64,000 nucleotides of DNA from contig NZ_CP139141.1 in the NCBI RefSeq assembly GCF_034059295.1, positions 2,401,001 to 2,465,000 on the forward strand. Direction: 5' to 3'. The notes under the pieces are model-generated. The model did no database searches. It was not told the origin of the DNA and worked only from the letters and a program-made list of their open reading frames with translations. Numbering within the stretch: the stretch's first letter is position 1; each line of letters begins with the position of its first letter. Source of the DNA: Pseudomonas sp. HR96 (GTDB lineage Bacteria > Pseudomonadota > Gammaproteobacteria > Pseudomonadales > Pseudomonadaceae). A program made the position numbers and the translations under genes. Of the stretch, positions 28,228 to 37,345 are shown in pieces.

Positions 28228-28608
28228 TCAGACGCTGGTCACCAGAATTTCCGTGCTCTGGCTTGATGCCGGCGGCTCGGTCACCAGTTTGAGCGCCATG
28301 TGCGCGGCCAGCATGCCGGCGTGCGCATCGCGAATGGCCGCCTGGCGCTGCAGGTCGTTGTCGTATTTCGCCGCCTTGGCCGCGAGCAGGCGGGCCTGCT
28401 CGCGACGAATCTGGCTGTGCATCTGTTCAACCTTGCGGTTGTGCACGCGCTCCAGGCGGCGGCTGGCAGCCTCGCTGTCGTCCTTGCGCGCCTGCTGGGC
28501 CTGGGCCTGGGCGCGAGCGGCGAGGATCAGGTCGGCGGCGGCGCCGTCCTCTTCGCTGATGCCGTTGTAGAGAAAAAGTGTGCTACTGGTCGCATTGATT
28601 TCAAGCAT
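28228..28608 (-). CDS. Hypothetical coiled-coil protein
   Basis: 126 aa beginning MLEINATSSTLFLYNG. Residues about 25-90 are rich in Ala, Arg, Gln and Glu (ARAQAQAQQARKDDSEAASRRLERVHNRKVEQMHS), a long helix that is probably coiled coil. A strong GGAGG precedes the ATG at 28608. I do not recognise the family. No signal peptide or membrane segment. Confidence 0.6.
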   Translation of the reverse strand: MLEINATSSTLFLYNGISEEDGAAADLILAARAQAQAQQARKDDSEAASRRLERVHNRKVEQMHSQIRREQARLLAAKAAKYDNDLQRQAAIRDAHAGMLAAHMALKLVTEPPASSQSTEILVTSV

Positions 28609-28872
28609 CTTGGCCTCCGGCGAGGCAGAGTGGTATATCGACACTTGTAATATCGACGGCCAAGCGGGGGACTTGACCTCGATCGGTCGGTAAAAAGACC
28701 GGCGGCAACTGGATTGCGCGGCGCGCAAAACGCTAGAATGCGCCGTTGCATCCTGTATTGGGCCGCCAGCGGTCTATCCATACCCTGTCATCTATTCCAG
28801 CCAGTCGTTCGCCATTGCCGCGATCGAGCATTTGGCCCTGTGCCCGTATCGTTCTGTTTCGAGGATTTTTCA

Positions 28873-29340
28873 TTGGCTGTAAGCAATCTGGAAATGCACG
28901 CACTGTTCGTGCTGGGTGACTTGCGGGCGAAGTTGGTCAAGTTGTTTCAATCACGCTTCGTCTACATCACCGAACAGACCGCCGAAGGTCTGTACATGGC
29001 TGAGATCGACACCGAGAGTGCCTTGGTCGTCGATGACAAGCCGGGCCTTGAGTTGAAAGTCGGCGACCATTTTCGCGCCGCCGTATTGGCCAGCCGCGAA
29101 GGCGGCAAGTTCGAGATCAAGTTCCGCGACATCAAGCTGGCCGTTTATGGCCTGGGTGAATATGCCTTCGTCAGTACGGCGCAAGGCAATGGCATCGTGT
29201 TCAAGGAAGGCCAGACGGTGGTGTTGGTATTTGCTGCCAACGAGCAGATCCAACTAGGGCTGGCAAAGATTCTCAAGGCCGCCACCAGCAAGGCTGCCAA
29301 GTTCCGCAAAGGCGAACTGGTGTTCAAGGCCAGCGAGTGA
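28873..29340 (+). CDS. Hypothetical conserved protein
   Basis: 155 aa, cytosolic, mixed alpha/beta with a Lys-rich C-terminus (LKAATSKAAKFRKGELVFKASE). A TTG start at 28873 has GAGG 8 nt upstream; the next in-frame ATG is 28894 and is also possible. Frames extending to 28714 lack a ribosome site and have an odd composition. I do not recognise a domain. A bidirectional hairpin follows the stop. Confidence 0.55.
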   Translation: MAVSNLEMHALFVLGDLRAKLVKLFQSRFVYITEQTAEGLYMAEIDTESALVVDDKPGLELKVGDHFRAAVLASREGGKFEIKFRDIKLAVYGLGEYAFVSTAQGNGIVFKEGQTVVLVFAANEQIQLGLAKILKAATSKAAKFRKGELVFKASE

Positions 29341-29385
29341 TCGATCGGGCGGGTCACAGGGCATCAGCCGTCAATGGCGGCGCAT

Positions 29386-29411
29386 AAAAAGGCCCGCAAT
29401 GACTGCGGGCC
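29386..29411 (-). terminator. Intrinsic terminator (leftward, possibly both directions)
   Basis: GGCCCGCA and TGCGGGCC form an 8-bp stem around a 5-nt loop (29391-29411). On the minus strand five T follow, ending the esterase transcript 15 bp after its stop. The plus side has a weaker CATTTTG tail and may also stop the hypothetical gene. Confidence 0.8.
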
Positions 29412-29425
29412 CATTTTGCCTTGTC

Positions 29426-30544
29426 TTACTTGGTTAGATCGGCCTTGAGGCGCTGCCCGGCGTATTCCTGCGCCTGCTGAGCCTTGGCCACCACGGCGGC
29501 GGTGCCAAAGAACTCATGGGTCACCCCGGTGTAGAGCTTGCGCTCCACCGGCACGCCGGCGCTGCGCAGGGCAGTTTCCAGCTGCGCGCCGTCATCCTGC
29601 AACGGGTCGATCTCGGCGTTGATCAAGGTCACGGGCGGCAGGCCTGTAAGGTCGGCATGGATCAGGTCCAGGCGTGGATCCTTGAGGTCGGCGGCGCTTT
29701 TGGTAACGTGTGCAACGAACCACAGCATCATTGGCCGGTTGAGCGGCACGGCGTCCGCGTACTTCATGTACGACGCCGTCGTGGTGGTGGTCTGGGCCAC
29801 CGGGTAAACCGCCAGCACGTGCCGAGGCGCCGTCAGGCCAGCCTGGTGCGCGGCCACCGCGGTGGCGACGGCGAGGTTGCCGCCGGCACTTTCCCCGGCC
29901 AGGGCCAGCCGCTTGGGGTCACCATTCAAAGAGGCGGCATTGTTGGCGACCCAGCGGTAGGCCGCCAGGGCGTCGTCGTGGGCCGCCGGGAATTTGTATT
30001 CCGGTGCTTCGCGGTAGTCCACCGACACGACAATGGCGTTGGCCTGTTTGGCCAGCCCGCGTGCGCCACCGTCATACACCTTGCGATCGGCGATCACCCA
30101 ACCGCCGCCATGGAAGTACAGCACCACGGGGAAGGGACCGGCGCCTGCGGGTGTGTATACCGTGGCTGGCAGGTTACCGGCGGCGCCGGCGACCGTGCGA
30201 TCGGTGGCCGTGACCCCGGGTACCAGCGAGCTGGGCGAGGTGTCACGTTTCTGATCGGTCAGCACGCCCTTGACCGCGTCGGCGATGGTCGGCTGCTGGC
30301 GGGCTTCCTGCGGGGTCGACTTCTCCACCGCCTTGCCATCGAAACTGGTCATTTTGTTGAGGACGGTCTGCATGTCCGAATCGGTGCGGAACATGCTTTT
30401 GGTGCCGCTGACGGCGAGCTCCGACAGCGAGTGTTTCTCCGGGTCGCGGGCGCAGGCGGACAACGCCAGCGCGGCGCTGACCGCGGCCAGAATGACGAAA
30501 GCGGACCGCAGTGGATGGGTCTTGTAGGGAATGTTCTGGGGCAT
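29426..30544 (-). CDS. HSL-type alpha/beta hydrolase lipoprotein
   Basis: 372 aa. A lipoprotein signal ends at the lipobox LSAC (C31). The esterase domain starts near residue 110 with the oxyanion motif FHGGGW, the nucleophile elbow GESAGGN, then the acid (INAEIDPLQDDG) and His (GVTHEF) of the triad. This is the hormone-sensitive-lipase family, acting on short-chain esters, here anchored in the envelope. About 80 residues between the lipobox and the catalytic domain are of unknown function. Followed by its own terminator; the gene upstream on the same strand is the dehydrogenase at 30612, 67 bp away. Confidence 0.85.
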   Translation of the reverse strand: MPQNIPYKTHPLRSAFVILAAVSAALALSACARDPEKHSLSELAVSGTKSMFRTDSDMQTVLNKMTSFDGKAVEKSTPQEARQQPTIADAVKGVLTDQKRDTSPSSLVPGVTATDRTVAGAAGNLPATVYTPAGAGPFPVVLYFHGGGWVIADRKVYDGGARGLAKQANAIVVSVDYREAPEYKFPAAHDDALAAYRWVANNAASLNGDPKRLALAGESAGGNLAVATAVAAHQAGLTAPRHVLAVYPVAQTTTTTASYMKYADAVPLNRPMMLWFVAHVTKSAADLKDPRLDLIHADLTGLPPVTLINAEIDPLQDDGAQLETALRSAGVPVERKLYTGVTHEFFGTAAVVAKAQQAQEYAGQRLKADLTK

Positions 30545-30611
30545 AGTGGCTTCTCTTCAATGAGTCATGGGCTCGGCCGGCGCCCCCCGGCGCCGTCCGT
30601 ATGGCAATCGG

Positions 30612-31751
30612 TCAGGCGGCAGGCTTGAGGATGACCTTGGTCCAACCTTCGTCGCGGGCGTCGAAGTGCTTGTAGGCGTCCGGGCCTTCGGCCAGTTTCA
30701 GGCGGTGCGAGATGATTTGTGCAGGGTTCGCCCGGCCGTGGTGAATCAGTTCGGCCAGCTGGCGGTTGTAGGCCTTGACGTTGGCCTGGCCGGTGCGAAT
30801 CTGCTGGCCCTTGAACCAGAACTGACCGAAATCGAAGGCCATCTTGCCTTCCTTGGCCAGGTCGCTCGTGGCCCCCGGGTCCTGGGGCACGAACACGCCG
30901 ACCACGCCGATGCCACCGGTGGGCTTGGTCGAGGCCACCAGGCTGTTCATGGTCACGTGATTGGCCTCGTGGCCGTGGCGGTCGCAGCACTGATAGCCCA
31001 CGCATTCGCAACCGCGGTCGGTGCCTTTACCGTGGGTCAGGTTCATGATCTGCTCGACGGCGTCGGCGTCGGCCGTATTGACCGGCGTCGCGCCCATGCG
31101 CCGGGCCAGTTGCAGGCGGTCAGGATGATTGTCCACGACGAACACCTGCGAGGCGCCCTTGATCATTGCCGAATGGGCAGCCATCAGGCCCACGGGGCCG
31201 GCGCCGTAGATGGCAATGCTTTCACCGGGGCGCAACCCGGACAGTTCGGTGGCGTGCCAGCCAGTGGGGAAGATGTCCGACAGCATCACGTAGTCATCTT
31301 CCTTCTCCTGGGCGTCTTCGGGCAGCAGCAGGCAGTTGAAATCGGCGTAGGGCACGCGCAGCAGTTCAGCTTGCCCGCCCTGATACGGGCCCATGTCGGC
31401 GAAGCCGTAGGCCGCGCCCGCGCTGCCCGGGTTGGCCGTGAGGCAGAAGCCGGTCAAGCCTTTCTCGCAGTTTTCGCAGAAACCGCAGCCGATATTGAAC
31501 GGCAGGCAAACCCGGTCGCCGACCTTGATGCGGTCGACGCCAGCACCCACGGCGATGACTTCGCCAAGGTTTTCATGGCCGAACACCCGGCCGGTTTCCA
31601 TGCTGGTGCGGCCTTCGTACATGTGCAGGTCGGAGCCGCAGATGTTGGTGGTGGTGACGCGCACCAGAGCGTCGGTGGGTTTCTCGATGCGCGCGTCCGG
31701 CACGTCCTGCACGCTGACGTCACGGGGGCCGTTGTAGACGATGGCTTTCAT
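30612..31751 (-). CDS. Zinc-dependent dehydrogenase, glutathione-independent formaldehyde dehydrogenase-like
   Basis: 379 aa. Catalytic zinc ligands C38, H59 and E60; structural-zinc cysteines C89, C92, C95 and C103; GAGPVG Rossmann motif. The blocks PFNIGCGFC, TANPGSAGAAYGFADMGPYQGGQAE and [14 protein letters not shown] follow the pattern of Pseudomonas FdhA. Residues ECVGYQCCDRHGHEANH contain an unusual Cys/His cluster. The ATG at 31751 is preceded by AGGAG at 7 nt. It could detoxify formaldehyde or another aldehyde; the neighbouring esterase does not fix the substrate. Confidence 0.87.
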   Translation of the reverse strand: MKAIVYNGPRDVSVQDVPDARIEKPTDALVRVTTTNICGSDLHMYEGRTSMETGRVFGHENLGEVIAVGAGVDRIKVGDRVCLPFNIGCGFCENCEKGLTGFCLTANPGSAGAAYGFADMGPYQGGQAELLRVPYADFNCLLLPEDAQEKEDDYVMLSDIFPTGWHATELSGLRPGESIAIYGAGPVGLMAAHSAMIKGASQVFVVDNHPDRLQLARRMGATPVNTADADAVEQIMNLTHGKGTDRGCECVGYQCCDRHGHEANHVTMNSLVASTKPTGGIGVVGVFVPQDPGATSDLAKEGKMAFDFGQFWFKGQQIRTGQANVKAYNRQLAELIHHGRANPAQIISHRLKLAEGPDAYKHFDARDEGWTKVILKPAA

Positions 31752-31984
31752 GAAATTTCTCCTGGCGTTGTCGCTCTTGAAAGGGGATAGCGCGTGGTCT
31801 CGAAATCGGGCAGGTCGTAGTTGGCGCCTGTTGGGATATAGGTGACTGCATGATTGGCGAGGTTCAGAGATTGTATTTTTCGGCGGACGAACGGTATGGC
31901 GTCTTGCCACTCACGCTTGCGGCCTGAACTCCCATCTGTATTGCGATCTCTAACGGGCACACACGAACGAGAAGGACTATTGTC

Positions 31985-32200
31985 ATGAGCAGCGAATACA
32001 AACAAAGCCAGCCCAATGGCCAGACCGAAGACAGTTCCGGCAAACCGGTGAATGTGGTGGAGCGCGACCTGGAAAACCGCGACCCGTCCACCCACGACGT
32101 CGACGAAGTGATCACCCCCACCTCGATCAAGCGCGACGAGCAGGACGCCGAGACCCTGGAGCGCGCGGACGCGGCCATCGAGCGCAAGCTTCGCCAATGA
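31985..32200 (+). CDS. Small hydrophilic hypothetical protein
   Basis: 71 aa, highly charged and probably disordered (MSSEYKQSQPNGQTEDSSGK, ending LERADAAIERKLRQ). It has a good ribosome site (AGAAGGA) and codon use like its neighbours, which supports a real gene. It lies 29 bp before malic enzyme. Function unknown; composition recalls small stress-induced proteins, but no family is assigned. Confidence 0.65.
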   Translation: MSSEYKQSQPNGQTEDSSGKPVNVVERDLENRDPSTHDVDEVITPTSIKRDEQDAETLERADAAIERKLRQ

Positions 32201-32229
32201 CCTGCCAGCAGTAATGACAAGGTGACCCC

Positions 32230-33912
32230 ATGAGTTCCCACCCGCTGTACATCCATTATTCCGGCCCCGCGCTGCTCGAGACGCCTCTACTGAACAAAGG
32301 CAGTGCCTTCAGCCCGCAGGAGCGTATCGATTTCAACCTGGTCGGCCTGCTGCCGCAGAACGTCGAGAGCATCGAAGAGCAAGTGGCGCGCGTGTACCAC
32401 CAGTACACCCAGTGCGCCACCGACCTGGACAAGCACATCTACCTGCGCTCCATCCAGGACAACAACGAGACGCTGTTCTTTCGCCTGCTGGAGTCGCACC
32501 TGGAGGCAATGCTGCCGATCATCTACACGCCGACCGTTGGCCAGGCGTGCCAGGAGTTTTCCAGCATTTACCGCACCCACCGCGGGTTGTTCATCGCCTG
32601 GCCGGATCGCGAGCGGATCGACGAAATCCTCTTCAGCGCGACCAAGGACAAGGTCAAGATCGTCGTGGTCACCGACAGCGAGCGCATCCTCGGCCTGGGT
32701 GACCAGGGCATCGGCGGCATGGGCATTCCCATTGGCAAGCTGTCGCTCTATACCGCCTGCGGTGGCATCAGCCCGGCCTACACGCTGCCGATCGTGCTGG
32801 ATGTCGGCACCAACAATCAGACGCTGCTGGACGACCCCATGTACATGGGCTGGCGTCATCCGCGCATCACTGGCAAGGACTACGACGAGTTCATCGAGCT
32901 GTTCATCAAAGGCGTGCAACGCCGCTGGCCAGATGTACTGCTGCAGTTCGAGGACTTTGCCCAGACCAACGCCATGCCGTTGCTCGAGCGCTATCGCCAG
33001 CGCCTGTGCTGCTTCAACGACGATATCCAGGGCACTGCGTCGGTAGCCGTGGGCACCTTGCTCGCTGCCTGCAAGGTCAAGGGCGAGCAGCTCGGCCAGC
33101 AGGTGGTGGCCTTTGTCGGTGCGGGTTCAGCCGGCTGCGGCATCGCCGAGCACATTGTCGCCGCGATGCAGATCGAGGGTTTGTCCGAGCGCGAGGCGCG
33201 CCGACGCATTTTCATGGTCGACCGCAATGGCCTGTTGACCGACCAGATGTCCGGCCTGCACGACTTCCAGGCGCGCCTGGCGCAGCAGCGCGATGACCTG
33301 GCCGGGTGGGAGGGTGGCGCCAACGGCTTCGAACTGGCCGAGGTGGTCAGTCGCGCCAAGCCCACCATCCTGGTCGGCGTGTCCGGGCAGAAGGGCCTGT
33401 TCACCGAGCAGGTGATCCGGGAAATGGTCCGGCACTGCCCGCAGCCGCTGATCATGCCATTGTCCAACCCGACCTCCAGGGTCGAGGCGACCCCCGCCGA
33501 GATCCTCGAGTGGACCGACGGCCAGGCGTTGGTCGCCACCGGCAGCCCGTTCGCGCCGGTGCAGCTGGGCGACCGCCGGGTGCATATCGCCCAATGCAAC
33601 AACGCCTATATCTTTCCGGGGATTGGCCTGGGTGTGGTCGCTGCCAAGGCTACGCGCATCACCGAAGAGATGCTGATGGCGGCCTCCAATGCCTTGGCCG
33701 AGTGTTCGCCGGTAGTCACCGGGGAGGGCGATGCGGTATTGCCACCGCTGCGCGACATTCAGAAGGTTAGCCGCAAGATTGCCTTCGCGGTAGCCAAGCA
33801 GGCCCAGAAGCAGGCGGTGGCCCTGGAGACCAGCGACGAGCAGCTGCATGAAGCGATCGAACGCAATTTCTGGTTCCCGCGGTATCGGGATTACCGGCGG
33901 CGTTCGATCTGA
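32230..33912 (+). CDS. maeA: NAD-dependent malic enzyme
   Basis: 560 aa, the usual length of the SfcA/MaeA single-domain type. It decarboxylates malate to pyruvate with NAD+. Blocks in order: [41 protein letters not shown], the metal-binding [22 protein letters not shown], the NAD site [14 protein letters not shown], and [14 protein letters not shown]. No phosphotransacetylase-like tail, so it is not MaeB. The 268 bp to the next plus-strand terminator may be its 3' region or a separate small RNA. Confidence 0.92.
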   Translation: MSSHPLYIHYSGPALLETPLLNKGSAFSPQERIDFNLVGLLPQNVESIEEQVARVYHQYTQCATDLDKHIYLRSIQDNNETLFFRLLESHLEAMLPIIYTPTVGQACQEFSSIYRTHRGLFIAWPDRERIDEILFSATKDKVKIVVVTDSERILGLGDQGIGGMGIPIGKLSLYTACGGISPAYTLPIVLDVGTNNQTLLDDPMYMGWRHPRITGKDYDEFIELFIKGVQRRWPDVLLQFEDFAQTNAMPLLERYRQRLCCFNDDIQGTASVAVGTLLAACKVKGEQLGQQVVAFVGAGSAGCGIAEHIVAAMQIEGLSEREARRRIFMVDRNGLLTDQMSGLHDFQARLAQQRDDLAGWEGGANGFELAEVVSRAKPTILVGVSGQKGLFTEQVIREMVRHCPQPLIMPLSNPTSRVEATPAEILEWTDGQALVATGSPFAPVQLGDRRVHIAQCNNAYIFPGIGLGVVAAKATRITEEMLMAASNALAECSPVVTGEGDAVLPPLRDIQKVSRKIAFAVAKQAQKQAVALETSDEQLHEAIERNFWFPRYRDYRRRSI

Positions 33913-33994
33913 ATGTCATTGCCGATAGGCTGTCCCCTCGACCCACCTCGACAATGGACACCAACGGATGTGCCGCAACGATGGATGACAGCCG

Positions 33995-34013
33995 GTCGAT
34001 AGTCACTATCGAC
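33995..34013. promoter_or_regulatory. 19-bp palindrome upstream of the candidate small RNA
   Basis: GTCGATAGT and ACTATCGAC flank one central base, a perfect dyad. It lies about 55-80 bp before the hairpin-rich segment that ends in the terminator at 34149-34181, a position suited to an operator or activator site. No regulator can be named. Confidence 0.4.
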
Positions 34014-34039
34014 ACAGTCAATACTTCAAGGCGCAATCC

Positions 34040-34181
34040 CGGTGGTAAAGTTTGTCTCGAAGAACGAACAAGCCTGAAGTGCCCAACTCTTCCCCCGCGT
34101 GGCACTTCAGGCGTGCTCTCCCTTCGAACTCTCTTTGGTTAAGTTTTCGCCACCTCACTTGCGTGCGGTGGCTTTTTTTTT
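34040..34181 (+). ncRNA. Candidate small RNA between malic enzyme and galM
   Basis: No gene fits here, but a rightward transcript must end at the strong terminator 34149-34181. A perfect 12-bp stem (34072-34083 with 34101-34112) displays a 17-nt loop rich in C (CTTCCCCC), and a second C-rich patch (CTCTCCC) follows in a single-stranded stretch. C-rich loops of this type can pair with Shine-Dalgarno sequences. The 5' end is uncertain. It could instead be the long 3' UTR of malic enzyme. Confidence 0.45.
34149..34181 (+). terminator. Rho-independent terminator
   Basis: GCCACC (34149-34154) pairs with GGTGGC (34167-34172) around a 12-nt loop, followed directly by nine T. Direction is rightward only, since the minus strand has no T-run after the stem. 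Confidence 0.88.
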
Positions 34182-34190
34182 GCATCGGAT

Positions 34191-35342
34191 TTATTGCGCG
34201 CTGAACTTCAGCAGCGTGGTCTGGGTGTAGGCCTTGCCTGGGTCAAGTCGAGTGCTGGCGAAGTTCGGCTGGTTCGGCGCATCGGGAAAGTGTTGGGTTT
34301 CCAGGGTGAAACCGCCCCAGTGTGAATAGATCTTGCCGCCCTTGCCGTGCACGCTGCCATCGAGGAAGTTGCTGGTATAGAACTGCACACCCGGCTCGGT
34401 GGTGTAGAGCTGCAGGCGGCGACCCGATTCGGGATCGCTGACCTGGGCCGCCAATTGCTTCACGTCGCCACCGGTGTCCAGTGCCCAGTTGAAGTCAAAG
34501 CCGCCCTGTTTGGGTTCGGCAAACTTCAGCTGCGGATGATCGGCATGGATGTTCTTGCCGATCGGCGTGGGTTTGAGGAAGTCCATGGGCGTGCCGGCCA
34601 CTGGCGCCAGTTCACCGGTTGGAATGAGCTTTTCGGTAACCGGCGTGTAGTGCGCCGCATGCAACATGGCCACCTGCTTGAGCACATCGCCGTTGCCCGC
34701 ACCGGCCAGGTTGAAGTAGCTGTGGTTGGTCAGGTTGAGCACCGTCGGTTTGTCGGTGGTGGCATGGTACTCGATGCGCAGCTCATCCTTTTCGTTGAGG
34801 CTGTAGGTCACCTGGGTCGTGAGGGTGCCAGGAAAACCCATTTCGCCATCAACGGAAACATAGGTCAGTTTCACCCCGACCCAGCCGTTGCTCTTTACCG
34901 CCTCGGCCTTCCACACATGCTTGTCGAAGCCTTGGGTGCCGCCGTGCAGCGCATTAGTCTTGTCGTTTTGCGGTACCTGGTATTGCTTGCCGTCGAGGCT
35001 GAACTTTCCGTCGGCCAGGCGGTTGCCGAAGCGGCCGATGGTGGCGCCGAAATACACGGTGGGGTTGGCGCGGTAGCCCTGGATGTCGTCGAAGCCCAAC
35101 ACCACGTCGGCCGGTTTGCCGTGCTTGTCCGGCACTACCAGCGACTGCAGCACGCCGCCCCAGGTCAACACGCTGGCTTGCATGCCATGGGAATTGGTCA
35201 GGGTGATCTTGTCGATGGCGGTGCCATCGTCCAGTTTGCCGAACTCGCTGCGCTGGCTGGTCAGGCCGGTGGCCTGGGCGGAGAGGGTGTTGAGCATCAG
35301 AGACAGTCCAAGGGCAGAGAGCAGGGGGAGGGTTCGGGTCAT
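34191..35342 (-). CDS. galM: Aldose 1-epimerase (galactose mutarotase), exported
   Basis: 383 aa with a Sec signal peptide (LLSALGLSLMLNTLSAQA), so the enzyme is probably periplasmic, unlike cytosolic E. coli GalM. Mutarotase blocks are present: GRFGNRLADGKF, the catalytic His region NKTNALHGG, TNHSYFNLAG, and FDFNWALD...TTEPGVQFYT near the C-terminus, which includes the catalytic Glu. It would interconvert alpha and beta anomers of aldoses before uptake. It is divergent from a GntR regulator with a sugar lactonase and AraFGH, and probably serves the same pathway. Confidence 0.87.
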   Translation of the reverse strand: MTRTLPLLSALGLSLMLNTLSAQATGLTSQRSEFGKLDDGTAIDKITLTNSHGMQASVLTWGGVLQSLVVPDKHGKPADVVLGFDDIQGYRANPTVYFGATIGRFGNRLADGKFSLDGKQYQVPQNDKTNALHGGTQGFDKHVWKAEAVKSNGWVGVKLTYVSVDGEMGFPGTLTTQVTYSLNEKDELRIEYHATTDKPTVLNLTNHSYFNLAGAGNGDVLKQVAMLHAAHYTPVTEKLIPTGELAPVAGTPMDFLKPTPIGKNIHADHPQLKFAEPKQGGFDFNWALDTGGDVKQLAAQVSDPESGRRLQLYTTEPGVQFYTSNFLDGSVHGKGGKIYSHWGGFTLETQHFPDAPNQPNFASTRLDPGKAYTQTTLLKFSAQ

Positions 35343-35504
35343 GGAGCTTTCCTCGCGTTTTTATTATTGGGATTGCTTATCGAAGGTCATTCATGTGACC
35401 GCGCTGTTGCGGTCGCTTTGCACTCGGTCACGGGGCCGGCGATGCGCGTTGCGCATGACCGAGAAAAGGATTTATAGCCGATATTCGACGTCTGTGAAAA
35501 TAAA

Positions 35505-35522
35505 TGGTAATACTATTTACCA
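35505..35522. promoter_or_regulatory. Operator-like dyad TGGTAA-N6-TTACCA
   Basis: Perfect 6-6-6 inverted repeat between galM and the divergent GntR gene, with TACTAT as its centre, which reads as a -10 element. A second dyad, ATCATATGAT (35585-35594), lies closer to the GntR start. These are likely sites for the adjacent GntR/FCD regulator. The rest of the 300-bp gap 35343-35642 is AT-rich promoter-like sequence without a gene. Confidence 0.45.
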
Positions 35523-35642
35523 GGCAAGCGGCGCCGACCTCTGCACCTCGACCAGCGGTGGTGAGAAATCCCCTTTGACAGCCAATCATATGATGATTAG
35601 CGTTAGGCGGATTAATCCCCCCTGTAGTGTCGTGAGGTCAGG

Positions 35643-36332
35643 ATGTCGAACAATGTGCATGCCGCCACCGTCGATCGGCTGGGCGCCTGGATCGCCTCCG
35701 GGGCGGTGCTGCCCGGGCAGACGTTGAAGGTCGAGGCGCAGCTGTGCGAGGAGTTCGGCGTCAGCCGTACCGTTGTACGCGAGGCGATCAAGACCTTGGT
35801 GGCCAAGGGCATGGTAGAGGTTGGGCCGAAGGTCGGCACGCGGGTACTGCCGGTCCGCGGCTGGAACCTGTTCGACCCGCAGGTCGTGGGCTGGCTGGCC
35901 GAGGAGGGCTTGCCTGAGAATTTCGTCATGGACTTGCTCGACCTGCGCCGCGCCATCGAGCCGATGGCCGTGCGCTGGGCCTGCGAACGGGCAACCCCGG
36001 CACAGATCCTGGCGATCGAGCAGGCGTATCGGCAGTTGGCGGCATCGATGGATGACAAGGACAGCTACAACCACGCTGACCAACAGTTTCATGAGGCGGT
36101 GCTGGCGGCCAGCCATAATCAATTCATCGAGCAGATGTTGCCTGCTCTGGGCGCCTTGCTGGCCATCTCCTTTGAGGTGTCCTCGGCGGTGCCCGATGAA
36201 TTGGGCAAGACGCTGCCGCTGCACGAGGAGTTGGCCAAGGCCATTGCCAGCCGTGATCCGGCGCGTGGCGTGTGGGCCTGCATGAGCCTGATCGAGCGGG
36301 CCGCGACAACGATTTCCGAGCACTACCGCTAG
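35643..36332 (+). CDS. GntR-family FCD-domain regulator of sugar genes
   Basis: 229 aa. N-terminal winged HTH (LKVEAQLCEEFGVSRTVVREAIKTLVAKGMVEV, 30-62) and an all-helical FCD effector domain. The FCD metal-site pattern D-x3-H...H...H is suggested by DLRRAIEPMA, DQQFHEAVLAASHN and LPLHEELAKAI. The closest described types are DgoR/GalR-like regulators of galactonate and related acids. It starts a rightward run with the lactonase and AraFGH and probably controls them and galM. The inducer cannot be read from the sequence. Confidence 0.85.
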   Translation: MSNNVHAATVDRLGAWIASGAVLPGQTLKVEAQLCEEFGVSRTVVREAIKTLVAKGMVEVGPKVGTRVLPVRGWNLFDPQVVGWLAEEGLPENFVMDLLDLRRAIEPMAVRWACERATPAQILAIEQAYRQLAASMDDKDSYNHADQQFHEAVLAASHNQFIEQMLPALGALLAISFEVSSAVPDELGKTLPLHEELAKAIASRDPARGVWACMSLIERAATTISEHYR

Positions 36333-36371
36333 ACGCAGCAGACAAGAACAATAACGGCAAGCGAGAGTTAC

Positions 36372-37250
36372 ATGGATTGGCAGCCCATCACCCCGCAGCG
36401 TTTCAAGCTGGCCGAAGGCCCGCATTGGGACGCCGAGCAGCAAGCCCTGTACTGGGTCGACATCGCCGCGCTCCAGGCCTGGCGGCTGGCCGCCGATGGC
36501 CAGCGCCACTGGCAGTTCAGCGAACCGGTGTCGGCCATCATCCCCACCGTGCGCGGCGATGCCCTGGTGACCCTGGCCAGTGGCGTGTACCGCCTGGACC
36601 TGAACTCGACCAGCACAGCGCCGTTCCTGAACCTGCTGGTGCAGGCGGACCCCGTGGCGGGCAACCGGGCCAACGACGCCCGTTGCGACGAGCGTGGCCG
36701 GCTGTGGCTGGGCACCATGCAGAACAACCTCGATGCCGAGGGCGGCGACTTGCCGCTCGAGCGCCGCTCCGGCGGGCTGTTTCGCATCGACGTCGACGGC
36801 AGCGCCACCCAGCTGCTGGCGGGCCTGGGCATCGTCAACACCCTGCAATGGACCCGTGACAACGCGGCGCTGCTCAGTGCCGACAGCCTTGACGGCATCA
36901 TCTACCGCTACCCGATCGACGCCGACGAAGGCCTTGGCCAGCGCCAACCGTGGCTGGCCAAGCACCCGCGCGGAGCCCCGGACGGTTCGGCCATGGACGC
37001 CCAGGGCTACCTGTGGAACGCCCGCTGGGGTGGTCACTGCCTGTTGCGCCTGGCCCCCGACGGCTGTGTCGATCAGGTCGTCGAGCTGCCGGTCAGCCAC
37101 CCGACCAGCTGTGCGTTCGGCGGTCCGGGGCTGGACCGGCTGTACGTCACCAGCGCCTGCCCAGACGACGCCAATGGCCGGCTGGACGGTGCGGTGCTGG
37201 TGGCCGAGGTGGCCGTCAGCGGCTCGCCAGGGCAGCGCTTCGCCGGGTGA
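36372..37250 (+). CDS. SMP-30/gluconolactonase-family sugar lactonase
   Basis: 292-aa six-bladed propeller that hydrolyses aldonolactones with a divalent metal. Metal and substrate residues are in typical blocks: E15 (LAEGPHWD), NRANDARCDERGRLWLG, GIVNTLQWTRDN and APDGSAMDAQGYLWNARW. Members near AraFGH are often L-arabinonolactonase or galactonolactonase, and either fits here. It lies 39 bp after the regulator gene, so cotranscription is likely. Confidence 0.87.
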   Translation: MDWQPITPQRFKLAEGPHWDAEQQALYWVDIAALQAWRLAADGQRHWQFSEPVSAIIPTVRGDALVTLASGVYRLDLNSTSTAPFLNLLVQADPVAGNRANDARCDERGRLWLGTMQNNLDAEGGDLPLERRSGGLFRIDVDGSATQLLAGLGIVNTLQWTRDNAALLSADSLDGIIYRYPIDADEGLGQRQPWLAKHPRGAPDGSAMDAQGYLWNARWGGHCLLRLAPDGCVDQVVELPVSHPTSCAFGGPGLDRLYVTSACPDDANGRLDGAVLVAEVAVSGSPGQRFAG

Positions 37251-37253
37251 CAT

Positions 37254-37283
37254 TTGGTTACAGAAGTCATATTGATACTATGA
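37254..37283 (+). promoter_or_regulatory. Promoter and operator-like site of araF
   Basis: TTGGTT (37254-37259) and TACTAT (37276-37281) spaced by 16 bp form a candidate promoter. TCATA (37267-37271) and TATGA (37279-37283) form a dyad over the -10. The word TACTAT inside a dyad repeats the arrangement seen in front of the GntR gene, so common control is plausible. Confidence 0.4.
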
Positions 37284-37345
37284 TAAGACTGTAAATGCGA
37301 AAAAGCTGGACGCTGTAGCTCATCAATAAAAATAAGGAGTCAGCT

